From positions 496,001 through 560,000 of the forward strand of contig CANTFK010000994.1 of NCBI GenBank assembly GCA_947646735.1: a stretch of DNA of 64,000 bases, given 5' to 3'. The DNA is from Peronospora farinosa. Its lineage: Eukaryota; Oomycota; Peronosporomycetes; Peronosporales; Peronosporaceae. Within the stretch, counting starts at the first letter, position 1. Each line of letters starts with the position of its first letter. Under the pieces are notes generated by a model. It did no database searches. It saw only the letters and a program-made list of their open reading frames with translations, and had not been told where the DNA came from. Positions 44,168 through 54,650 of the stretch are shown in pieces. Made by a program: the position numbers and the translations under genes.

Positions 44168-44949
44168 CTACTCGACCTTCACCTGCGAAATGCCATTAGT
44201 GTCAATCAACTGCAAAAGAAAAACGACAAAAAAGTTAGTCTATCTCCATCTCTCCCTTATCACCCTCCACTCATCCTTACCGTATACGCCCATTGACCAT
44301 CGCGCACGAGGAAGCGCACATCAAGCTCTGCACGGCACTTCTTAAGCACCTCCTTAGCCTCTTCCAGTGACATCTCCGGCTTCCACTCACGATCAAAGAT
44401 CGATAGACAGAAGTGAGCGCCATAGCCGTGCGCACCAAAGTTCACCTTGGTCATGGCACCGAGATAGTCAATCCAGTGTAAACTGGGCTCACATTTCTGC
44501 TCGGGGGTTTCATCCACAGCCCCAATCAAAAGGTTCACTTGATAAGGGGCTCGACGGAGGAAGCGAGCAAGCTCCCCACGTACGTAATTGGCTGTGGCGG
44601 AGCCGTTGAGCGTCACACCATTGCGCAACTCGTAGAGCTTCATATTCTTTTGGATGTATTCACCAAAGGCGAGACGATCACTCTGAGGACCAGAAGTTAC
44701 CATCACTTTATGGTCATCAAGATTAATAGACTGAGATTTTGTATGGTCGAACGTTAACGTGAACAAGTTAGAAAAATAAGGATAAAAAGTGGTAGAAAGT
44801 ATCTGATGAGGGAATTAAAAGCATAAGAATTGTAAAAGAAAACGCACCTTGTCTTCGTCGTCTTTGTATACCAATATACTGCGCACTACCTTGCAGTCTG
44901 CCGCTAGCAGCACAAAATCCTTGCCTACAATTCCAAAGATCGAGTCCAT
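44168..44949 (-). CDS. PSMB2: 20S proteasome subunit beta type-2 (beta 4), three exons
   Basis: Exons 44848-44949, 44281-44730 and 44168-44209, with GT-AG introns, give 197 residues (human subunit about 201). The start is MDSIFGIVGKDFVLLAADC, then VYKDDEDK joined to SINLDDHKVMVTSG. Downstream are FGEYIQKNMKLYELRNG, APYQVNLLIGAVDE, IDYLGAMTKVNFGAHGYGA and LLxKC-like VLKKCRAELDVRFL. Reading through the second intron would give a different tail ending RMSGG. Splicing instead yields LIDTNGIS, which matches the family end (IIDKNGI). It is a non-catalytic beta-ring subunit of the 20S proteasome core. Confidence 0.92.
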
Positions 44950-45810
44950 TATTTTTCTTCCTCCCTCTTTACGTTGTGAATCTTACGGTCAATGATTCGT
45001 TAAAATCCTTCAAAGGAGCTATTGTGACAATTAATATCGATAACTGTATTTTATTATGGATATTATCCGGATAATATATTTTAACAATATCCCTTGTTTA
45101 AGTGCCTTAAGCCTGCGTCAATGCCAGACATCATGGTAAACACAGTAGAAGTGCTTATACATTGTATCGTCAGTAACAAAGTCTCAGCACATTCGATTGA
45201 GTCGCATTTGCATCCAAAGTGGCTTGTAGATCTTCAATGAGTGCACCACATTCTTTGCTAGGTCGGTCAAAAATGAATTTGTCTCTCGATTCGAGTCGCA
45301 ATTGAGACCGTTTCTACAATTCGGATCCTGGTCGATAACGCGACCTCAGCCACGCACAGCCAGCCAAAAAACGAGATCGCACGGGATCCTTATTCATCGC
45401 TTCTTTGCTCTCGGTCGTGCATGCCATTCCTTCCTGCTTTCTTGCATAAATTGACAGTGCAGATATCCAGCGTCATGTTCTTGCACGGCCCATCAATCTT
45501 TGTCGCTGCATCAAGATACTTTGTGCATCCAGCTTTTAATTTTCCGTAGTACATGCACTGGCGTGTTATTAACGTTATATAACGTCAATTTGTCAGTGTT
45601 TTCGAGACACATTCGATGCAGGCGATACATGGCTTCACTACGTAGGCTTGTAAAAAAAGTCCTCTTTTTATCCCTATTCTCCTAGATTATCCCACCAGTT
45701 GATGCTCTAACTTACCGTAACGGACGAACCTTCTGTGTTTCAACTTGACAATTTATGTTCTCCACACAAGTTGATGTAAGGTTTATGGATACATCGCAAT
45801 TTATCGTACC
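44950..45810. other. Intergenic between divergent PSMB2 and PIGH
   Basis: 861 bp, AT-rich near 45030-45090 (repeated GATATTATCC). Should hold both promoters. No gene seen. Confidence 0.5.
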
Positions 45811-46629
45811 ATGGCGCAAGCAGATAAAGTGGTCCTGCGCGTAAGGGCGTATGGACAACAGGGCGTGGAATTTGCACTATCTGGACCAAAATATAATAAT
45901 TCTAAAGTCACTTCCATATGGTGGTTGATTAGTGTATTGCTATTCATCTCTGGAGGCGCGTTATCGTCAATTGAGTGCAGTGTATCATTCTCCATTCGAC
46001 TGATAGTGGGCCTGCTGCTGGCTGCATTGGCTGCATTCATCTACCAAGTTTCAGGAAGCGTCATAGTCGAAGGTTTTCTCGCTCAAAACAATAATAGTTA
46101 GCCAGTATTGCTAGTGGAGCTGGTAGTGACATTTGGTGGTATTTTGACAGAGGCGATGCTGGTGGTTCCGGCGCTTGGAGTGAGGCTGAGTCAAAAGCGA
46201 CGCAATGGCTCAATGACGAGCAAGGTGACGGAAGCGTGGACTTGACCATCGTAGAGGTTTGATGTGTCATAACTACTTATGATTCATGGTGTTGATATTT
46301 GGTAATAGTTTGTGGACTTGGACACGATTTGTGGCGTGGCGGTGAACGAGGCGATCACCTTTTCAAATGTGGTGTACTCGTTGGTACTTATGGTGGAAGG
46401 AGAAAGCGACATGGTGCTACCATTCAAGGTGAGAGCTAAACGTAAACAAAATGTCCGGTAGGATTGCTTTGATATTTGTATGTATGTGTGATTCGTTCGT
46501 TGGCAGACGTTCCGGCCACGGGTGACCGTGTTGCAGGACATTTACCACGAAACTAAATTGCTGCTTTTTCCCAACGGCAGCGACCGAAAGATGTGTCTTC
46601 CGAATGACGTAGCGCCTCGACCGTGTTGA
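45811..46629 (+). CDS. PIGH: PIG-H subunit of GPI-GlcNAc transferase, four exons
   Basis: Exons 45811-46072, 46151-46224, 46309-46428 and 46507-46629, joined by GT-AG introns of 78, 84 and 78 bp, give 192 residues. The N-terminal part has two hydrophobic segments (IWWLISVLLFISGGAL; LIVGLLLAALAAFIYQV). The PIG-H domain follows: EEAMLVVPALGVRLSQ, then FVDLDTICGVAVNEAI, VVYSLVLMVEGE and FRPRVTVLQDIYHET. PIG-H belongs to the ER-membrane complex that adds GlcNAc to phosphatidylinositol, the first step of GPI-anchor synthesis. The second donor (AAG|GTGACG) is chosen because it keeps the frame and the conserved block. It converges with SF3B3, 113 bp apart. Confidence 0.87.
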
Positions 46630-46742
46630 TGACTCGCCTGATTCAGTGGCGTCATCCATTGTAAATTTCGGGCTTGCAACTGCTGCTACTCTTCGCTTTC
46701 TTCAATTTATTTGTTGAACGTTTAAAACGCATAGGCAACCTT

Positions 46743-49700
46743 TTACAAGAGACGGTTACGAATGTCCTCGAGCTTCTTCAGTACTTCGGCCGGCGTGCGG
46801 TCAAGGTCTTCGGCCACACTAGCCTGTTTTTCCACGCTAAGTGTGCTATATTGCTCGCACAAATCGCCATCTGTGACGTTTTTCACCGGAACATAGTACG
46901 ACCGGTACGACAGGTGATCACGGCCGCAAAGCGGGGGCTGTTCTTGGCGCATATACATCTCTAGATGAGTGTAGAAATCCACGTCCTCGCGCGAGGCAAA
47001 TGGGATTAGAGCGCCGATACGACCCATTATCGTTGCGTAAATGATCGCTTCGGTACCTCCAGGAACCAAACTGGAGCGCACCAGGCTGGTTACCACGTCA
47101 CCCACGTGGAACTGAGCCACCTGCTCAAGCTTGTTAGGTGCACCATTAAGAAGGCCAGAGTCCCACAGAATACGGTTGCCCGTGGGATTGTCAATCTCGT
47201 CGGAGACTTCGGACGGAAGTCGAGAGATGAATATGTTGCCAAACTTGTCCGCTCCGCATAGCGTATCGTAATCAAGCAAGACGCTACTAGTGATGAAGCG
47301 CGGCACACAGTCATCGGCAAAGATCACAAGTTGGTTTTCATCCTTTTTATACTTCACGAAGTGGAAAGATTCGTGCATGTCCGACGCATAAATGCGATCA
47401 CCAGCAGCCTTCAGCTCCACTAAAATGGATGGAAAGTTGCGATTCTCGCATTTGCGCAGCATCTTCTTTTTTCCAAGATCATACATTCGGAGTGCCCGTC
47501 CGACTGATACAAGAAGTCGTCCCTGGAACTCGCAAATTGCGTGCGGAATGTCATCAATCTCAGTCGTATGAACAAGCACCAGTTGCATACCTTCGACGAC
47601 ACGGTAAACACGCAAATAAGCTCCTGCCGGCGCCTTTTGCGGATGCAGCTGCATTTTCTTTACCGTGCCAACGATAATAAATGCTTCCCCACCACGGTCA
47701 TGGAATACACAAGCAGCAATACTTCGGGCACGTTCATCCACATCCAGCTCCTCACAAACTACCGTTTGACATGATGCAGGGTCAATAATTCGCACACACG
47801 AAGCCCACTTGTCTTTCTCAGCCGGAAGGGAGCTACGAGGAAACAACAACGCATCGCTGATTTCGTCCTCATCTTCATCTTCCTGTTCGGTGGCACTTCG
47901 AATGTCATGAATCTGCAGACCACGTTGCCTTTTGTAAGTAGCACCATATTCGTTGTGGTCGCTTTCAATGACTATTAGTCGTCGAGAAGGGGAGTGTATC
48001 ACTGCCTTGCGAGGTGTGTAGCGTAAGTTGCACTTTTGCTGATTGAATGTGTCCCCGAGTTGATCCACTGTCAAAATTTTCATTCCGTCATTTGTCAGCG
48101 CGACGATACCACCGGGACACTGCTCAGAGTTAAAGGAGCTTGCGTAAGAAAGCAATTCGCACGACAGCGGAGTGAGGTGTCTCCGCGTCTGAAGGAAGTA
48201 GGAGATCCATGCCCGACTCGAAAGCGCAAGGATCGAACGCTTTCCTTCGGCTGCCACTCGGAAGAGTTTCACGGGGTTTGTGCCGAGGAAGCGTGAGCGA
48301 GAATCCGTCAATGTAGCAGTGATTGGGTCAATTAATGATTGCTGTAGCACACCATTGTCCAAGCCGATACTCAAGAAAAGCGCTTGAGATGAGTGCTCCG
48401 AGTCTAATGTCGATGATTCGTTCTGTAATTGTGCGAGGCAAAGTGTATGTGGGTGTGACGTCAACGCCAAAGTCGATTTTTGCCGGAACAGGTCATTGGG
48501 GTCTAGAGAGAAGATGCGGACAGTATTGTCCCAGCTACCCACTGCCATAAACTGAAAACGCTGGCGACCCTCAGGAACCTCGCCCAGATCTAAGCTGCAT
48601 ACTTCAAAACCCAGGTCCAATTTACCTTTTTCGGCAAGTTCACCTGACTGACCCAACTCAAAGTAAATAATTTCGCCGCCGGCTAGCGAGATCACAACCT
48701 GACGAGAGTTAGCAGCACAGTGCTCAATCACCTTCTTTCCAGGTGCCTTCCACTCCGTAACAGGCTGAAACTTTGGCACATGTCGAATTCCGTTCGTGTG
48801 AATCTGAAGCTTCGAGTCGTCCTCCAGCAGCGCCACCAACAAGGATCCGTGATCACGAATGAACCCAGACTGGGACACCTCCTCAACTGTCTCGCCTACC
48901 TCGAGTACTAACGTTGCATCTTCAAAACTCACGACAATATACTTGTCGTACGGGTCTCCGTACGATTCCTTCAAGCACCAGACTGCCTTGGCCACACCCG
49001 GCAAAGCACTAGCGGCCATCTCCGTGATTGGAAGACCATGGCGCAGCACACGTAGCGACGAGCGGTTGCCATTACCACACAATGCGTACATTTGCGGCGT
49101 CTGTTCATTCGCCAAGTCATCCACAAGCAATTGAGTCACTGGACTTAAACTTGGCATGAAGCTGGCCAGTGCCAAGTTTTTCAATTTCCTCAACGTGAAC
49201 GTCGAGACCTCTGTCGGGTCCATCGCTAAACTCGAGCATTTTGCAGTATCATCACCTTCTCCAATACTCAGAAATTGGAATAAATAGTGGTTTGAGAACT
49301 CGGACGCGCAGAAGAGTAGTCCAGTTTTAGTAATACACATGGCCATCGCCACAGGGACCGTATCAAAGAACTGAATTCTGACCTCTTCCACCACGTTTCC
49401 TGAGTAATTGAGCGAGATCTTGTACAGATCTCCAAGCTCCGACTGCAATAACACAAAGAACAGATCTCTCTGTTTATGTGTGGCAGCAGATACAATAATC
49501 ACATTCCTTGCTTCATCTTCACGTCGTGGAATGGCACATGTGAGCTCTGGGTGGCCTTCATTCTTGTACTGTATCATGTTCTCTCCTAGCACCAACACTC
49601 CTCCCGGTCCATCTCCTCCTCCTGGTACTGCTACGACCATATTAGCACTTCTCACGACCTCTTCACTCCATCTTCTCGTCACATGATTCAATCCAAGATC

Positions 49701-50336
49701 CAGTTCATAATACACCAAAGTCTTTACTGTTTCAAGTGCAGCTTGACCACTAGGATCAGCATCTGCATCAGCATAATTAAGCTCTAAACAGGCAAATATA
49801 GGATTTTCAAAGCCCACATCGAGCCCAACAACATCAAAATGAATGGCATTGGAACGATGAGCTTCCAATGGCGACGAGATCGTAAGACGACTAGAAGCGT
49901 CACGATTCATGACGTAGACAAGTTTTTGCTTTTCTACTGCACCCACAAAGATTGCACGTCCTTTAGGATCAGCTGCCAAGTATTGTCCTGGTGTGATACG
50001 TCTACACCCTGTTTTGCCATAAGTTTCTGTCTGTTTGGCTTCAAATTGATTCAATGTCGAGTTCACTTCAAGGACAACAATTTTTCCAGAGTCAGAGCCT
50101 ACAACGACGTAATCTCGTTCTCCTCCAGTAAGACGAAAAGGCTGCAAAGCACGTACAACTCCAAAAACTTGAGTCGAAATAATTACTTCTAAACGTCCTG
50201 CTTCATCTGGACGTAGCAATTGAAGCACATCATTACGAGCGACTATAAATTCCTGTGCTTGAGGGGAAGAAAAATTGCCATAAACAGACAAATGCACGCC
50301 TGTAGGCGGCTGTAGCGTCAGGTTAAGAAGATGCAT
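46743..50336 (-). CDS. SF3B3: Splicing factor 3B subunit 3 (SF3B3/SAP130/RSE1)
   Basis: 1197 residues in one exon from the ATG at 50336, the usual length of the family. The N-terminus MHLLNLTLQPPTGVHLSVYG and the blocks RLTGGERDYVVVGSDSGKIV, GKTGCRRITPGQYLAADPKG, LTISSPLEAHRSNAIHFDVV and GLDVGFENPIFACLELNYA are diagnostic. The C-terminal CPSF-A-type propeller has RNFPSILVELKAAGDRIY and DYDTLCGADKFGNIFISRLP, ending LEDIRNRLL. SF3B3 is a three-propeller scaffold in the SF3b complex of U2 snRNP and acts in branch-site recognition in the nucleus. It is related to DDB1 and CPSF160, but the N-terminal wording fits SF3B3. No damage seen. Confidence 0.95.
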   Translation of the reverse strand: MHLLNLTLQPPTGVHLSVYGNFSSPQAQEFIVARNDVLQLLRPDEAGRLEVIISTQVFGVVRALQPFRLTGGERDYVVVGSDSGKIVVLEVNSTLNQFEAKQTETYGKTGCRRITPGQYLAADPKGRAIFVGAVEKQKLVYVMNRDASSRLTISSPLEAHRSNAIHFDVVGLDVGFENPIFACLELNYADADADPSGQAALETVKTLVYYELDLGLNHVTRRWSEEVVRSANMVVAVPGGGDGPGGVLVLGENMIQYKNEGHPELTCAIPRREDEARNVIIVSAATHKQRDLFFVLLQSELGDLYKISLNYSGNVVEEVRIQFFDTVPVAMAMCITKTGLLFCASEFSNHYLFQFLSIGEGDDTAKCSSLAMDPTEVSTFTLRKLKNLALASFMPSLSPVTQLLVDDLANEQTPQMYALCGNGNRSSLRVLRHGLPITEMAASALPGVAKAVWCLKESYGDPYDKYIVVSFEDATLVLEVGETVEEVSQSGFIRDHGSLLVALLEDDSKLQIHTNGIRHVPKFQPVTEWKAPGKKVIEHCAANSRQVVISLAGGEIIYFELGQSGELAEKGKLDLGFEVCSLDLGEVPEGRQRFQFMAVGSWDNTVRIFSLDPNDLFRQKSTLALTSHPHTLCLAQLQNESSTLDSEHSSQALFLSIGLDNGVLQQSLIDPITATLTDSRSRFLGTNPVKLFRVAAEGKRSILALSSRAWISYFLQTRRHLTPLSCELLSYASSFNSEQCPGGIVALTNDGMKILTVDQLGDTFNQQKCNLRYTPRKAVIHSPSRRLIVIESDHNEYGATYKRQRGLQIHDIRSATEQEDEDEDEISDALLFPRSSLPAEKDKWASCVRIIDPASCQTVVCEELDVDERARSIAACVFHDRGGEAFIIVGTVKKMQLHPQKAPAGAYLRVYRVVEGMQLVLVHTTEIDDIPHAICEFQGRLLVSVGRALRMYDLGKKKMLRKCENRNFPSILVELKAAGDRIYASDMHESFHFVKYKKDENQLVIFADDCVPRFITSSVLLDYDTLCGADKFGNIFISRLPSEVSDEIDNPTGNRILWDSGLLNGAPNKLEQVAQFHVGDVVTSLVRSSLVPGGTEAIIYATIMGRIGALIPFASREDVDFYTHLEMYMRQEQPPLCGRDHLSYRSYYVPVKNVTDGDLCEQYSTLSVEKQASVAEDLDRTPAEVLKKLEDIRNRLL

Positions 50337-50729
50337 GAAGCAATGGACTGTATGGTAGCAAGTTAGGGAGAGTAAGGATTGAAAGTGGTGTAGAATACCT
50401 TAAATTCGATTGTCATGCTTCGATCCAATAACTTTAGCTGTCACTCTAAAGAGATACAAACAAGTATGAAAGGTTTCTTTACTACAGTCTAGTGATTACT
50501 TATATACATAATTGTTAGGCTGTAGTTGGAATGTCGCATCTTCATGTCGGACAACTTCAATCGTAGAAAATGTAGATACTAACTATGTATCGGATAACAT
50601 AAACTCTAATAACTTGCCGTGTAATGAATTCGAGTTGCTATCAATCTGTCCCTATGAAAAACGTTGACGGTTACTAAAAATGCAAAGCTGCGTGAGATTG
50701 CGCTTCATAACAAAGAATTACACTACTTG
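50337..50729. other. SF3B3 promoter region / intergenic
   Basis: 393 bp between the SF3B3 start and the next minus-strand stop. No gene seen. Confidence 0.5.
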
Positions 50730-51458
50730 TCAAATCCTGTCCGCAGCAGTCACTTCGGGCAACACACTTGTGATATCCTCTTGTGGCGATAATTTGGCCT
50801 GTGCATCGTCCTGTTGTGGCCATGTCTCGGTCGGCGAACCATCCGCTGGTACTGGCACTGATGGAACACTTACAAAGCTCAAGTCGTCTGTTTTCGTCTC
50901 TTCCGAAACGTTGCTCGATTGTTTGACTGGGTCCATCGTCTCAGTCGCTGACGCGTTCTCGCATTCCTGTTTCGGGGAGAAATCATTGGGCGTGCTATCA
51001 GTCAAGTGTGCATTGGGTTTGCTATCAGTCAAGTGTGCCTTGCTTGTTCCAGCTTTCTTTGGGGCGGTATCACAAATGTAAAGAGCCCGATCGCTTCGGC
51101 TTTCCGTGTTGCGAAGCACTCGCATTCTTGGATCAATGGCTCTACGAAGTAGACTTAGGTCCCCGTGGTGCCACAACTTTGTTCGGACGCGATCCACCAC
51201 TGCATCAGGATGTAAAAACTCTGCTTCCGCTTCAAAGCGAGCGGATTCTTCACTTTTGATCGCTAGGTGTTTCTTAAGGCTAACGATCTCATCACGCAAT
51301 TCTTGAATTTCTTCCCGCAGCATCGCATCGCTATTCTTCAGCTCGGAAGTAAGTTCTGTGATCTTTTCCGATACAAATAACGGCTCCAGTGCCTTCCGCT
51401 TTCTGTCCTTGCGCTCCATAAAAAAATCCCAACTGGAGCGGAACTCTACGAGTGACAT
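50730..51458 (-). CDS. Coiled-coil protein of unknown function
   Basis: 242 residues, single exon, ATG at 51458. A predicted coiled coil covers residues about 28-85 (KITELTSELKNSDAMLREE; ELRDEIVSLKKHLAIKSEE). A middle segment with WHHGDLSLLRRAIDPRMRVL follows. The Ser/Thr/Pro/acid-rich C-terminal half contains a nine-residue tandem repeat, AHLTDSKPN and AHLTDSTPN. No named domain is recognised. It is transcribed in the same direction as SF3B3, about 390 bp upstream of that gene's start. Confidence 0.7.
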   Translation of the reverse strand: MSLVEFRSSWDFFMERKDRKRKALEPLFVSEKITELTSELKNSDAMLREEIQELRDEIVSLKKHLAIKSEESARFEAEAEFLHPDAVVDRVRTKLWHHGDLSLLRRAIDPRMRVLRNTESRSDRALYICDTAPKKAGTSKAHLTDSKPNAHLTDSTPNDFSPKQECENASATETMDPVKQSSNVSEETKTDDLSFVSVPSVPVPADGSPTETWPQQDDAQAKLSPQEDITSVLPEVTAADRI

Positions 51459-53402
51459 GACGCGACAAAGTCACGTAAGATAGTTTATGACTTCGTCCCA
51501 GCTGAATTGTTTTTATCACAATGTACGTAGTAGAGTAGTAAAGTGAGGCGCTAAGTACAAATGTCAGATTGTTTACCTGTCGTTCTTGCCATTATTTTGC
51601 TTTTGTTGTCACTGCTGCGTTTTCTGTTGCTGCATTAACATCTATACTCCAAATCTGAAGTTGAAGCGCTGCACAGGCGGCAACCACGTTTCGTAGTTTG
51701 TATTGTTTTACCGTAGCGCGCATCTATCTTATCTGTGCAGGCTAGTGTTTGCCTTAGGCCTCATTGTTGTGCATTTTTGCTCTTAGTACAACTTACAAAG
51801 GTAATTGCACCAGCTTCACAACAATAAGGATCTCTCAACTCCATGAGAGTTCACGGCATGGCGTTCGTCATCGGACGAGCGCAAAGCCACAAAGCGATGA
51901 AAAGAAAAGTAGATGCGGCTACTACGCTGAGACCTTTAAGGGTATGGTGTATGCCAAAACGGCTTCAGTGTCGACAAATCTACACCTTCCTCTAGTGGTC
52001 TTAATGCGAGGACTTCCTTCATAAGTGTTTGTTTGAGATGAACGACAAGGCTCTGGCTCGGTCGGTTAAGATAATTTCGTCTGTGGTCTTGTTATTCTCC
52101 ACAGAGGCTCGCGAAAGGAAAAGCTCAGATTCATTTTTGACCTCTGCGACCTCAGCGAGTGCGTTTAGAGCATTTGTTGTTGTTTGTTGCATCATGATTT
52201 ACTAATGAGTAGAGTACGTGTAGGATGCCTCTGTTTCACTGCTCGATCTCATGACGATGCTACACCGATACCCTGAAACAGGACTAGAGTAGATCGAACC
52301 GAAGCCGACTGAAGCCAGCAACTCGTTAGAAACTGACTCCAAGCAAAATCGTGCGTGCTTGTAGCTGTTTTCGAGCAACTTTTGAGACGGAAGAATTGAG
52401 GCTTGGTTGATTCAGTATTTCCACCTTTAGGGTCACCAAACACACGCCTAAGCTTCGAGCAAATGGTGTGAATACAACCGTGAGTCACCTTGCAATCCTC
52501 ATTTTCATTTCATTCAATTTATACGCTCGTAAAAGTTGCAGTTTGTTATAAGTGTGTTACCTACTCTAAGAGCAATCAGTGAGTGATGACATCCTTGGCC
52601 TGCATGGTACCGACGCGTTACTTGTTTACGAGTTTTCTCTTTGCAAGCTAACATTTGGCGTGTAATGCTTCATGGTCATTTCGACTTATATTTTTACAGC
52701 CTGAGATGGTCAGCATCGGGATCTCCGGCTGAAATGCAACTTATTCGCAAAGCGGCATCTCAAGTGCTTTTGTGGTTTGTCCGGCACGCTTCGTGCACTA
52801 AATCTGAAGCATCGTCAGCCTCTGTTGTAAAGGCGAATGCAATCTTTTCTTTAGATGGATCAAACCGATAAGAGCTTAAAGACTCGCGCCTTACTGCAGG
52901 TTTGCCGTGTTGATAGTGTGACCTTAACGATCCAGGCAGCATTAGCCCAAGCAGATCGATTGTTTTTGATAAGCCCTGAGGGCCGGTATCAGGTCATTTA
53001 CTAGTTCCGACGATAGCCAAAAGTTATGTCGCAGACGCTTGATGAAATTCAGGCGTGTAAGTAGTGAAATTTTGTGCGGTGTATCCGGAGACCCGTAGAA
53101 GCATGGTTTACGTCTATGCAAGAATGATTAAGCGCAACTACATCCTGCGCCGCCCTCCATTATCATACGTACGTTCGTACACGACATTAATTCTATTGAA
53201 GACGATGTACTTCAAAGAGGGGGTAGAGCTGACACTTTGCACGTTTTTGCTTTGCAGTTTCACATGAATTTTAGTGTATCGATGTCGTTCACCTACTAGA
53301 CGAAGTTGTACGACGCCAGTGAGAAAGCGCACAACACCACCGAATCTGTAAGAACTGCCGTGCAACCCTTGTCAATGTAGAAATTAAGTTCCTTCCTCTT
53401 GT
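51459..53402. other. Mostly unassigned, one small ORF inside
   Basis: About 1.9 kb with short frames (for example 52641-52871 plus, 52249-52488 minus) that lack signal peptides, domains or clear splice partners. No transposon family is recognised. A spliced gene could be hidden here, but I cannot support exon limits. Confidence 0.4.
52019..52195 (-). CDS. Small ORF, 58 residues, unknown
   Basis: ATG at 52195, stop TGA at 52021-52019. The product is MMQQTTTNALNALAEVAEVK followed by a polar helical remainder ending ALSFISNKHL. Amphipathic-helix composition is plausible for a small adaptor subunit or for one exon of a longer gene. There is no homology I can name. Confidence 0.25.
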   Translation of the reverse strand: MMQQTTTNALNALAEVAEVKNESELFLSRASVENNKTTDEIILTDRARALSFISNKHL

Positions 53403-53684
53403 TTATAACGTGTGAGTCTCTACAACTGCAACGACACTGTCTCCGTAAAGACTCCTCCAAAACCGAAGATCTCCTGGAACTGACTGAGCGATTACATTCA
53501 CAGCAATGAAGGACTTGGTATTCTTTACACCCCCGTGCGTCCACTTGAGTCCGTTGTTTGGCTCCATCATGGTAGTCACACCGCCGATATAGGAGCTTTG
53601 GTAACATGCAACATCGCTTTCGTCAAACGTTGCAGCGGTCTCAGTCGATGCAGCCAAGTGTGAAGCTGAGGAAGTGCCTGCCAT
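53403..53684 (-). CDS. Small hypothetical protein, 93 residues
   Basis: ATG at 53684. Begins MAGTSSASHLAAST and ends RSLYGDSVVAVVETHTL. No signal peptide or domain. It could be an exon of a longer gene whose other parts I do not see. Next to RXLR effector 2 on the same strand. Confidence 0.3.
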   Translation of the reverse strand: MAGTSSASHLAASTETAATFDESDVACYQSSYIGGVTTMMEPNNGLKWTHGGVKNTKSFIAVNVIAQSVPGDLRFWRSLYGDSVVAVVETHTL

Positions 53685-53955
53685 ACCGTAAGTAAGTAAC
53701 TTGATACACCAATGAGTGCTCATCCCGAACGGCCGCCTCAATCCACACATAAACACGCACGCATAGCAAGCTATCCGTACATGGCACACACGAAGACACA
53801 AACGACTTAAAAGCACGTTGTAGGCACCTCAGTCCCGCATCATTTAAGTACAGAGCGTGCACCGAAATGATCATTATTTGCAAGAAAATTCGTGTAGTAG
53901 CCAGCAAAACACCTTGATGTAGTCTATATTAGCGGCACATTCTTCATGTACCTAT

Positions 53956-54585
53956 CTACCCTCCCCCTGATTGCTTACTGCTCAATTTTACCTGTTCTTC
54001 ACCCCACATCTTGTTATATCGCCCAATTATATCAAAGCTCGGCGTATTGCCAGCTGCCATAACACCCTTAGAGCCCTTCAATTTGTCGGCAACTTGCGGT
54101 ACGGACAATCCTTTTGTGAGCCAGTATTTTAACCTTGCATTCCAGATTTCGTCCACATACTTCTCGGGTAATTTTGCGTTGAGATGCTTGATGTAGTACT
54201 GATAGAAGTACCTATCGTAATACTGCTTGTACTTCTTTTCGTCAATTTGCATAATCTTCTTGAAATTCTCCGGTTTGACATGAAAAATACCCAAAACTTT
54301 CATCTTCAAACGAACCCAAATGTCTTGGATGATTGATGGCATCCATCGCTTCGTACCCGCTACACCATCTATAGCAGGCATTACTAGTAGTCCAGCGGCT
54401 TCGAGGTCTACTCGCAGTAACCTGTTGGTGATGTAATCGACTGGTGTAACAGTAGATGAGACTCCTTTCAACGGTTCGTCGACAGATTTGATCTCGCGAG
54501 GCATTGCCAAGGAAGTGTCAAACACTACAGAGACAACAAAAACCACGAGCACCACAACAAACAGAAGAAAGCAGCATGATCGCAT
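53956..54585 (-). CDS. RXLR-type effector candidate with WY-like helices, no EER
   Basis: 209 residues from the ATG at 54585; the upstream in-frame extension has no ATG. The signal peptide is strongly hydrophobic (residues 5-22, FLLFVVVLVVFVVSVVF). RLLR is at 55-58 (NRLLR). No EER follows; the sequence there is DLEAAG. The C-terminal domain is helical and Tyr/Trp/Lys-rich. IIQDIWVRLKMKVLG and IWNARLKYWLTKGLSVPQVAD resemble WY modules of oomycete effectors, where a W helix precedes a K-G-x-S/x-x-x-V helix. Probably secreted and delivered to host cells; target unknown. Intact. Adjacent to the LINE/E4 block. Confidence 0.8.
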   Translation of the reverse strand: MRSCCFLLFVVVLVVFVVSVVFDTSLAMPREIKSVDEPLKGVSSTVTPVDYITNRLLRVDLEAAGLLVMPAIDGVAGTKRWMPSIIQDIWVRLKMKVLGIFHVKPENFKKIMQIDEKKYKQYYDRYFYQYYIKHLNAKLPEKYVDEIWNARLKYWLTKGLSVPQVADKLKGSKGVMAAGNTPSFDIIGRYNKMWGEEQVKLSSKQSGGG

Positions 54586-54603
54586 GCTTGTCTTCAATAC
54601 CGG

Positions 54604-54619
54604 AAATTGAGCAATGGCA
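54604..54619 (-). promoter_or_regulatory. Oomycete core promoter of RXLR effector 2
   Basis: On the minus strand TGCCATTGCTCAATTT matches the initiator-flanking consensus (GCTCATTYYNCAWTTT) at 12 of 16 positions, 18 bp before the ATG. Immediately upstream are two further copies of GTGCCATT (54620-54650), forming 13-bp tandem repeats of the initiator half. Confidence 0.55.
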
Positions 54620-54650
54620 CTGTGGAATGGCACTACGGAATGGCACTAAC

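Noticed and set aside
44260..44279. PSMB2 C-terminus ending RMSGG
   Set aside because: This is read-through into an intron. The GT-AG splice to 44209 gives the conserved LIDTNGIS ending.
46225..46262. PIGH exon 2 extending in another frame through VDLTIVE
   Set aside because: That frame does not connect with EEAMLVVPALGV. Splicing at AAG|GTGACG keeps the conserved domain continuous.
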